The notes under the pieces are model-generated. The model was not told the DNA's origin. It did no database searches and saw only the letters and a list, made by a program, of their open reading frames with translations. A stretch of 64,000 bases of DNA from the NCBI GenBank assembly GCA_027475525.1, contig JAMWFC010000113.1, positions 2,468,001 through 2,532,000 on the forward strand, given 5' to 3'. The stretch is from Macrolepiota albuminosa. Taxonomy: Eukaryota > Basidiomycota > Agaricomycetes > Agaricales > Agaricaceae. This document shows, piece by piece, positions 55,884 to 64,000 of this stretch (the first letter of the stretch is position 1; each line of letters begins with the position of its first letter). The position numbers and the translations under genes were made by a program.

Positions 55884-57180
55884 ATGACTGCCTCTTGCTG
55901 CCCACCCCCTTGGGACCGGCGGTCCCCTGCCACCCCCACGGGAGCCCCCCAACCCCCAATGGGCCCCTGGACCCCCACCTGGAGGGCACGGACAGCCCCC
56001 CAGAGAAGGCCCGCCAGACGGGAGACCTTCTGGAGGATGGGGCGCCGCCGCCAGAGCCTTCCCCCCTTAGCAGGGAGGAGGGAACCACTACTACTATTAC
56101 TACCATGCCACTCCTCCTCCGTGCCCACCGAACCCGCAGGACAACACCCGGGGCCTCGCCCAGGAAGGTAAGCTCAACATACAGAAGCCCAAACCCTTCC
56201 ACGGATGCGACCCCCGGAAATGGCGAACCTTCCTGATGCAATGCCTCAACATGTTTCAAGCCAAACCCATCATGTTTCAGCTCAAAGGATCCCACGTCGC
56301 ATTTGCCGCCTCGTACCTGCAAGGGCTGGCCTTCGATCACTACACGGCCCTCCTCCGGTTTGACCCCAACACCCCGTACTGTCCCAGTGGGCGGCCTTCA
56401 TGCAGGAATTCTCTGACTGCTTCGGCATCTTTGACACCATCGCAGAAGCCGAGGAAAACCTCTTCAACCTCCAAATGAGGTCTGAGGAGCGCTTTGCCAC
56501 CTTCATCGTCCGATTTGAGAAGGAGGCCTACGAGACAGGCTGGAACTACAATGCCCTTGAGTTCGCCCTCTGGTGAGCACTCCCTCAGCGAATCAAGGAC
56601 GTCCTCCGCCTCACACCCAAGCAGGCAACATACAGCGGCTACAAGGCACTGGTGACCCAGATCGACCAGAGGTACTGGGAAGACCGCAACAAGTACTCTG
56701 GCTCTCAAGGCCATTGGGCCCCTCCAAGAGAACCCTCCTGGAGAGCTAACCACTCCGGAGTCCCTAGCCAGGTGCTGCAAGACCCAACCTCGCACCCAAC
56801 TCCAGGGCGGGGACCCCCTGGACCGCCCCGCGCCCCGGCACCACGACCACCAGCCGCCCTCAACGCAGCTGACGTCAATAACACCTCTGACCCCCTCCCC
56901 AGAGACCCAGACGACCCTGACGTCCCAGCTGACAAACACCCCAAAAGCGATGAAGAGGAAGCTCTTCGTGCAAACCGAGTCAGAAACCCCGACTGCCCCT
57001 GGATTGATATCCCCGAAGACGTTCAGGAACAGCAACGCTGGAAGGGCACCTGCCTCCTCTGCGGGGAACCCGGACACTTCATTGGCAGCTGCCCAAAACG
57101 CCAGACCATGGGTCGGGCCGTCTGGACCATCAATGGGGAAGACTGTGACTTCCGATTCACGGAAAACGACTCAGCGATTT
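55884..57180 (+). pseudogene. Family B gag (plus copy)
   Basis: A proline-rich N-terminal part leads to LNIQKPKPFHGCDPRKW, TFLMQCLNMF, FAASYLQGLAFDHYTALL, AEENLFNLQMRSEERF, FEKEAYETGWNYNALEFAL and QIDQRYWEDRNKYS. A classical zinc knuckle CLLCGEPGHFIGSC (C-x2-C-x4-H-x4-C) lies at 57051-57092. The frame shifts near 56240 and 56390, and a TGA sits near 56573. The last open segment is 56652-57182. Confidence 0.82.
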
Positions 57181-57299
57181 AGAAACAGAAGACATTCTGA
57201 ATCGCAGTCCAGATCCCAACGTCTTCTCCGCCCCGGTTTCCCATCTTCGCGCCACAGCCCAACAATCCTCGGACACCCTCCTGACCCACCTCCCTTCGC

Positions 57300-58106
57300 A
57301 CTCCCCACAGTCCCTCCTTCTTTGTACTACCCTCGCCTCCTCCCCAGAGCCCGTCAACACCCTCGTTGACAGCGGCGCCACCGACAACTTCATTGACAAA
57401 GCCTGGGCAGCCCTTGCTCCCCAACCCGCTCAAAGGCTTCCTATCCCCGTCCATCTCTGACTCTTCGACGGTAACTCCTCCTCCGCCAGCAACATCACCC
57501 ATTTTGTACAAATGCCCGTGACCTTCGCCTCTGGCCATTGTCAGACACTCCGGCTCCTGGTCACCAGGCTCCACGCCGCCGCCCCCCTTGTCCTCGGACT
57601 CCCATGGCTGTGTGCCACCAACCCCCAAATTGACTGGAGGACCCTCATGCTTGCCCTCAACCGAGACGCAACCCAAGAAGCAATTCCCTTCGAACCCCCA
57701 CCCCCTCCAATGGATCCGGAGGACCCCTGGTGCCCCCGAGATGAGCCCCCCAGCCTCCGTTCCCGGACCACCTGCTTCTTTGTGATCCATGTCCGCCTCG
57801 GCGCCGCCACCAAACGTCTTCCCGCCCTCATCAATAGCGGAGCCACCGGAATATTCATCAGCGACCGCCTTGCCCTTCCCCACACCCAGCTCGACAAACC
57901 TTTCGGGCTCCGGCTTTTCGATGGAAACAACGCCACCACCAGGCTTATCATGAAGGGACACTCCACCACCATAACGCTCAACAACGACCTGATGTTCCCG
58001 GCCGACTTCCTGGTCACGCGACTCCCTGAAACAACTCCCATCGTCCTAGGCCTCCCTTGGCTCCGAGAGGTGAACCCGATATCCACTGGGAAAATCTCAC
58101 CATGAC
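57300..58106 (+). pseudogene. Family B tandem retropepsin-like domains (plus copy)
   Basis: The first domain shows LVDSGATDNFIDKAW at 57363, then LFDGNSSSASNITHF and LVLGLPWLCATNPQIDW. The second shows LINSGATGIFISDRL at 57828, then LRLFDGNNATTRLI and IVLGLPWLREVNP. The first keeps the catalytic Asp and the second has Asn. Both carry the FDG and LGLPWL segments, so the second looks like a duplicate of the whole protease fold. The minus copy has the same arrangement. Confidence 0.72.
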
Positions 58107-58810
58107 CTTCCCTAACCCGGGGGCCCGCCTTGCCGCCGCCATCCACCTCTACCCGCAGGCCCCGGAAGACCTGGGACACCCCGAAACTCTCCGAAGGGAA
58201 CCCACCCTACCCCTCATTGAAGACCTCATTGACCAACTCAACAAAGCCAAGGTTTACTCAAAGATCGACCTCTGATCCAGCTACAACAACGTCCGGATTG
58301 CCCTGGGACACAAATGGAAAACGGCCTTCCACACCCGTTACGGCCTCTTTGAATATCTGGTAATGCCATTTGGAATGACTAACTCCCCCACGACCTTCCA
58401 GTACTTTATGAACGACATCTTCCACGACATGAACGACGTCTTCGTCATTGTCTACCTGGACAATATCCTGATCTATTTGGACTCCCTCGACAAACACCAA
58501 ATCCACGTCTGACAAGTTCTCGAACGACTCCGAAGCCACAACCTACACGCAAAACCGGAAAAGTGCTCATTTCACACTACAGAGGTCGAATACCTCAGCG
58601 TCATCGTCACCCCGGACGGAGTTCGCATAGACCCCGCAAAGGTCGAAGCAATCCTCAATTGGCCGCCTCCGAAGAATGTCAAGGAAGTGCAATCCTTCCT
58701 TGGGTTCGCAAACTTCTACCGGCGCTTCATCGACAACTACTCCAGTATCACCAAATCCCTCAACCGGTTAACCAGGAAGGACACCCCCTGGAGGTGGGAC
58801 AGTAAGTGCC
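58107..58810 (+). pseudogene. Family B RT, fingers deleted (plus copy)
   Basis: After LAAAIHLYPQAPEDLG the sequence jumps to PLIEDLIDQLNKAKVYSKID, missing the segment present in the minus copy. The palm follows with [18 protein letters not shown] and [12 protein letters not shown] (58453), again Asp-Asn at the active site. Next come PEKCSFHTTEVEYL, VTPDGVRIDPAKVEAILNW and FLGFANFYRRFIDNYS. It reaches WRWDSKC at the solo LTR. Stops occur near 58273 and 58510. Confidence 0.85.
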
Positions 58811-59549
58811 TGTCAGGTTCCGCTGAGTCGGGGGCTTTCCAGAAAAGCGAGCGCCCTTACAATGCGGACTTGACCCATGGATACTCGGGTGTCTGGAACT
58901 CCGGGGCTAGGACTCCGGGGTTCAAGACGTGGACAGGGGAATCCTGGGAGAGGGGACTTAGTCCGGGGGTTTTTGGGTGGTGGGTAACTGGGGAGTTCAG
59001 GTGGGGGTCGAGTCGTGAACCGGAGGTTCTAAGACGAGACCAAGTTAGTAAGTTAAAGTCGCGAAGTGCATATCAGTCTTAGAGCACGCGATTATCCAAG
59101 CGTGCCAGTCAAGCATGCCAGTCAATGCATACCAGTCAAATAGAGGGCACACAACAATCCAAGTAATGCAATGTAATATCAAGACTAGCGAATACAACAG
59201 GGAACTATGCTATAAGTACTACAGGACCGGGTCTCGGGGTTCCGGGATGTCTGGGATGGGTTCCAGGGGTCATTAAGTAGCGGCAGGGGCTGCATACTGG
59301 GATCGCGCGTGGGGCACGCGATCAATTGGCGTGGATGGAGCCATGATGCATGATGCGTGATGGCCGGGAACGAGTTGCGTGATCCAATTGTTGATCGGGG
59401 CTGGTGGCGGCTGATGGCAGTCCTTGATGCGCGTGATGGCGGTGTCGGCGGTCGTGATGGCGGGGCGTGTCCTGTGGGGTCGGAGGGAGGGTCCCGGATG
59501 GTGTTCCAGGGGTGTCCCGGGATGGGCCCGGAGGGGAGGGGTCGTGACA
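58811..59549. repeat. Solo LTR-C with GTGCC target duplication
   Basis: 739 bp, TGTCAGGTTC to TCGTGACA, flanked by GTGCC at 58806-58810 and 59550-59554. Removing it joins DSKC to [15 protein letters not shown] of the RNase H region in frame, which confirms the exact insertion. Confidence 0.95.
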
Positions 59550-60085
59550 GTGCCAAAGTGCATTCACCTTACTCAAGGAAGCTTTCACTTCAGCTCCAAT
59601 CCTCCAGCACTACAACTCCGCCCTCCCGGTTGTCCTGGAGTGCGATGCCTCCGACTATGCCATCGCAGGCATCCTCTCGCAGATGGGACTGGACAACTGG
59701 AAACTCTGACCTGTGGCTTTCTATACCTGGTCAATGATCCCGGCCAAGCTTAATTACAACATCTACAACAAGGAACTCCTCACGATCGTTGAAGCCTTCA
59801 AGCAATGGCGAGCCTACCTCGAAGGGACCCCCCACCGGATCCAAGTGTACTTGGACCACAACAACCTTCAGTACTTCACGACCACCAAACTTCTTAGCCA
59901 AAGACAGGCTCGGTAGTCCAAAGTTCTATCCAAATACGACTTTACCATCCACTACCGCCCCAGACGACTCGGAGCCAAACCTGATGCCCTAACTCAACGT
60001 CCGGACGTCTATCCCAAGAAGTCCTTCAAGACAGAGCGAAACACCTTCAACCATCGTGTGGTAATCCCCCCCCCAAACATTTGAA
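59550..60085 (+). pseudogene. Family B RNase H (plus copy)
   Basis: Reads [55 protein letters not shown] and HRIQVYLDHNNLQYF, then YDFTIHYRPRRLGAKPDAL. The D-E-D-D residues of RNase H can be placed on DAS, KELL, LDHNN and PDAL. Stops near 59707 and 59914. Confidence 0.82.
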
Positions 60086-61552
60086 TGCAGTACTGATCTT
60101 GAACGAGGAAGGAATCCTGAAACAGATCTGGGAATCACCCCATGATGACTACTTCACCTGGCACGAACCCTGGAACCCCTCCTCCGACAAACCCCCTCCC
60201 GACCCCCCTTTCACCCTTTCCTCCGACAGCAAGCTACTCCTCCGTGATGGCCGTATCTACACCCCGGATCACAAGAACATCCGCCTTGACATCCTCCAAC
60301 AGCACTACAACTATAAGCTCCGGAGACACCTGGGAATACGTAAGACCCTCCAGCTCATCTCACGCACTTACTTTTGGCCAGGGATGAAGAAGGATGTCAC
60401 CCGATACGTCTGAGCCTGTGAACCGTGCCTCCAGGCCAAAGTTCCCCACCACAAGCCCCTGCCCATTGAGAGATGCCCGTGGTCTTTCATCTCCATGGAC
60501 CACATCGTCGAACTCCCTGAGTTGGAGGGCTTTGATGCCGTCCTCGTCATTGTGTGCCGACTCACGAAGCAAGCCATCTTTATTCCTTGCCACACCACTG
60601 ACGACGCCCCGAGTTTTGCCTGGCTCTTCCTGGAACATGTGTTCTTGAAGCATAGACTCCCCAACGACGTCATCTCTGACCGGGGTCCCCTCTTCATCTC
60701 CAAATTCTGGACGTCCCTCTGCAAGGCCCTCAGCGTCTGCGTCAACTTCTCTACCGCATACCACCCGGAAACCGATGGACAAACCGAATGGGTCAATCAG
60801 ACTCTGGAACAGTACCTCCGGATCTACGTGAACTACCTCCAAAACAACTGGCACGCTGAACTCCCCCTCGCTGAGTTCACTTACAACAACACCCCCCACT
60901 CCGCCACGGGGGTATCCCCCTTCTTCGCCAATAAGGGGTACCACCCCCGACTAACCCTGTCTCTCTGGGATATTCCTGCTCACGCTGCCCACGAAGTCGC
61001 CCAGGACCTCCAGGCCCTCCACGAATTCCTCTGGAACGAAATTGACGTCGCCAACCAAGCCTATTCCAAGCACGCCAACCCCCGACGGGAGACCACTCCC
61101 AACTGGAGCCCCGGTACTCTCGTTTGGCTCAACCAATGCAACCTCCGAACAAGACGACCATCAGTGAAGCTCGATCACAAGCGTTTCGGCCCCTTCAAGA
61201 TAACCTGGAAGGTATCCTCACACGCCTACCACCTGGACCTCCCTCCGGGATTGCGAGGACTCTATCCCGTGTTCCATGTCCGACTCCTCAAAAAGCACGA
61301 CCCGAAGCCCTTTCCTGGGCAACGCCCCGACCAACCCCCCCCTTTGAGGTGGACAACGAGTATCATTACGAAGTCGACCACATCCTTGACTTGTGAGTGA
61401 TCCGAGAACGACTGAACTACCTCGTGCAGTGGGCCGGCTACGGACCAGAGGATGACACCTGGGAACCCCGGGCAAACCTGAAGAACACCCCTGGCAAACT
61501 CCGACACTTTCACGAGGCCCACCTGGACAAGCCCCGATCCCCCCAGGGCTGA
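60086..61552 (+). pseudogene. Family B integrase and chromodomain (plus copy)
   Basis: The zinc region (LQQHYNYKLRRHLGIRKTL, YFWPGMKKDVTRYV, CEPCLQ) precedes a 301-codon open segment at 60495-61400. The catalytic triad can be placed on MDHIVELPELEG, DVISDRGPLF and DGQTEWVNQTLEQYL. The C-terminal part reads FGPFKITWKVSSHAYHLDLP. The chromodomain at about 61345-61545 has [36 protein letters not shown] and a stop near 61397. Chromodomains of this class target integration to heterochromatin marks. Confidence 0.86.
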
Positions 61553-61670
61553 GGACCCCACAGATGGCAACAAGGGCGTAACTCCTGCCTCTAGAAACAC
61601 CAGGGATTCAACTCCCACCAATAAGTTCCTTGTTTCTCTCTCTCTTCTATCTCCCTATATCACGCGCTGA

Positions 61671-62613
61671 TACGACGCTGTACCAGCAGTCAGGGACACA
61701 CCATGCACCAGAAGTCAAAATAAACATTTAATTATGGGCTGAAAACTGTAAGCCTCCTGGTAGCAGTCTCAACAAATTATATCTCCAAAAACACCCCAAT
61801 AAATACACAGACAGTACAGAACAAAGGGCAGGGACCAGCTCAAGCTATCCACTCAACAATAGTCCAACCACTGTAATGGGGAGAGGAAGCATGGGAGCTG
61901 GCAGAAGTGACGAAATGGGATCAATTTGTGATGATCTAGATCAAGATCAGATCTGACAATGCCCGATTTGACATGACTGAAAGGGGAAAGGAAAAGAAGC
62001 ATGGAGGGATGTCAAAAGAAGCATGGAATGCAGGAAAGCGCTAAAAGGGGAAAGAAGGATCTATGAATGGGATTGTGCTAAATGGAGCTGAAGCAAATGG
62101 GGAAGTGGCAATCAGAGACATCCGGAGGAATGGTGGAACAAGAAGTTGAATGGTGGAACTGGTGGCACCAAAACATGCCTCCCAAAAGGGAAATTGGACT
62201 ATCAAATATGTTCTGGAGGCTGGGGAATTGACAACAAAAGAGTCATGTGTAGATAGTGGTCTGTGCACCAGAAAAACAGTATAAATAGCCCAAGTTTAGT
62301 AGAGAATAGACAGGCAATTGATAGGCAAAGGCTCGGTGGTTCCCAGGGAGTGAATCACTTAGGCTGGAGTTTGTTGAGAACCCTCTGCTTTCAGGAAGAT
62401 TATTGAAAGCCTTCAAATATATCAATTTCATCATCAAGTCAGTGTGCACTGCAAGTAACCTTCTACACCATCAAGCCCCAGAACTATCAGTACTACTTGC
62501 AACCAAGTACTACAGTGCTCACAATCACCAGTATATACAAGCTAAAAAGTACAGTATAGGACAGACTAACAAGACAAAAAGGAAAAAGAAAACAACTCCG
62601 GGACCAAGAAAAT
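61671..62613. other. Unassigned insertion-like segment
   Basis: The plus and minus family B copies align until about 61670; after that this segment has no counterpart until the antisense gene at 62614. It is lower in GC and contains a TATAAATAG box at 62281. An LTR or other insertion is possible, but no convincing ends or target duplication were found. Confidence 0.4.
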
Positions 62614-64000
62614 TTACACCCCTGACCCCGACGTTCCCAACACCCCTGATGCCCCGCTGGAACCCCCCATTGTCAAAGCACCCGACTCCCCTGAGACTCC
62701 CGGAGCACTCCCCCCCGACCCTGCCGCCACTGCCGCCTCCATGGCCGCCACCACCGCCGCCACCCTCTTGTCGTATGAAGAGAGGGGCTCTCCAGCATCC
62801 ACTGCCACCTCTACCCAGGTCCCGGGGACCACAAGGTTCCGCCTCTGGTGGGCCGTCAACAGGCGCCCCAGGTGATTAATGCCCTGAGTCACCTTGCCAG
62901 GGGGCAGACCGGACGCCGAGGATAGCCCCTGAGAGATAGAGGCGTGCGCCGAGGCGCCGCCGTCTAGCAGGAGCTGATGCTCCCGTGCCCAGCCTGGAAC
63001 AGTTAGTCGAGGGCCTGGGGAAGAGACTGCCCACTTACGCATCGCCTCGCCCCAGGCGGTGGCCACGCTCCCTACTAGCCAACCCCTCCGACGAACCAAA
63101 CTCGCCTGCGCCCCCTCCATCCTCCTCAACAACTCCCGTAGCTCCGTCGCCCTCACCTCCTGCGCCTCAGCCCCTGGCAGTCGACCATCCCCTTGCTCCA
63201 GTTGAGCCCGCAAGGCTGTGACCTCCTCCTCCAAGGCCACTCGAGCTCAGGCCATCGACTCCCTTTCCCCCTCCTGCTCGGCCTGCAGATCCTCCTGTAA
63301 CCTCCTCTCCCACTGGAGCTCCGAATACGTCTCCCGGAGCCTCGCCGTCAGATGATGCTCCCAAATCTCTGAATCCTCCAGCCGGCAGCAGTACAACGCC
63401 ACGCCCCCGACGTCAGGCTCGACCTCGGGCTCAGAAGCAGCGTCGGGATTGGGTCGGTCCACGTCAGGCAGGGGCACCCCTCCCCCAGACCTCGAGGGAC
63501 CCGCAACCGGGGACACAGGGGACCTTCTCTGACGACAAGTGGGGGGTTGCTTGTCCTTGTCCGAACACTTGGGCAAGGCTCATCGCTTGCCCTTGTCCTG
63601 ACGAGGCGCCTCCAGCTCTTCGTCCGATGAGCGCACCACAGCCGGACGCTTGGCACAACGCCGGCGCACGGGAGCCCCCTCTCCCTCCTGAGCCCCAGAC
63701 GGCGCAGTACCCGGCGATGGACCCCTTGCCCTTGCCCTCGTACGAGTCCCTTGGACCCTTCACAGTCGCTCCATCACCCACTCCTCCCCCCAACCCTGCT
63801 CCTGTGCCATGCACCGCGCCCTCCAAGCCAGCCCCACCGAACACCGCTCATGGCGCAAACGGCAAGCCACGCACATCAAGGTGTCTCGACGCGCCCCCGC
63901 CACCAGCTCCTTGAACTCGCAGGTCACCCCTGGGCATGCACACATCACGCACTATGAGAAGTCAGGGGGACTCCAACCAATCTCGGACGACACTCACCAG
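62614..64000 (-). CDS. Antisense accessory gene of family B, copy 2 (partial)
   Basis: Runs off the window at 64000. On the minus strand an intron (GTGAGT near 63997, acceptor near 63932) precedes an exon with GVTCEFKELVAGARRDTLMC and CVACRLRHERC, a C-x2-C-x6-C motif. A low-complexity region follows (63840-63400), then a coiled coil (LTARLRETYSELQWERRLQ, LEEEVTALRAQLEQ). A 45-bp intron (63038-62994: GTAAGT, GACTAAC, CAG) leads to WAREHQLLLDGGASAHAS and INHLGRLLTAHQRRNL. The stop is at 62614. The second intron coincides with that of copy 1 (27755-27801). A TGA at about 63246 interrupts the coiled coil, and the frame in the low-complexity part is uncertain. Function unknown. Confidence 0.68.

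Larger units (their letters stand above)
55870..61670 (+). mobile_element. Ty3/gypsy chromovirus family B, plus copy, internally deleted
   Basis: Runs gag, two protease-like domains, RT, RNase H, integrase and chromodomain on the plus strand, then the antisense gene from 62614. No 5' LTR is seen. About 1 kb covering the linker and RT fingers is missing near 58190 relative to the minus copy. A solo LTR-C interrupts the RT/RNase H junction. It is GC-rich and has scattered stop codons. Confidence 0.85.

Noticed and set aside
1..64000. tRNA, rRNA or other structured RNA genes
   Set aside because: No box A/box B pairs, cloverleaf or rRNA-like stretches were noticed by eye; a covariance search was not possible.

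Overview
This window reads as a transposon-dense piece of a basidiomycete (probably Agaricomycete) nuclear genome. The grounds are short spliceosomal introns of about 45-62 bp with GT-AG ends and CTAAC-like branch sites, a fungal-type WOPR (Gti1/Pac2) regulator gene, and several classes of fungal mobile element that have lost CpG to different degrees. No bacterial, phage, rRNA or tRNA features were seen. Species cannot be assigned from the sequence alone.

Layout. 1-4300: CpG-poor, degenerate repeat debris, including a coding repeat (R1), two unidentified decayed reading frames and a Tc1/mariner N-terminal remnant. 4300-10199: an island that keeps its CpGs and holds the one convincing host gene, a multi-exon WOPR transcription factor on the minus strand (7470 to 6081). 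10202-18368: a pogo-like DNA transposon with terminal inverted repeats and a TA duplication, split by a complete Ty1/copia element (10665-15175, TSD GGTTA) and by R repeats. 18374-19110: an AT-rich satellite. 19838-20465: a Tc1/mariner C-terminal remnant. 20759-27018: a 3'-truncated, decayed Ty3/gypsy element (family A). 27019-51225, minus strand: a Ty3/gypsy chromovirus (family B), split by a nearly full-length family A element (35084-48976, two 1071-bp LTRs). 51238-53641: the 3' end of a third family A copy. 54478-55522: a solo family A LTR. 55870-64000: a second, plus-strand family B element running off the window.

The most interesting biology is that both unrelated gypsy families carry accessory genes downstream of pol, in antisense orientation. 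The best family A copy carries an eight-exon gene (47759 to 45092) encoding a cysteine-cluster protein, plus two further antisense genes. Family B carries an antisense coiled-coil gene whose intron is conserved between two divergent copies, with a similar C-x2-C-x6-C motif. Spliceosomal introns can persist through retrotransposition only if the genomic RNA does not splice them, which the antisense orientation would ensure.

A data-quality point affects all reading frames. Twelve tandem direct repeats with a period of exactly 77 bp occur in unrelated sequences. Collapsing them restores frames in the WOPR gene and in pol, so they are most likely assembly joins in which a 77-mer overlap was kept twice.
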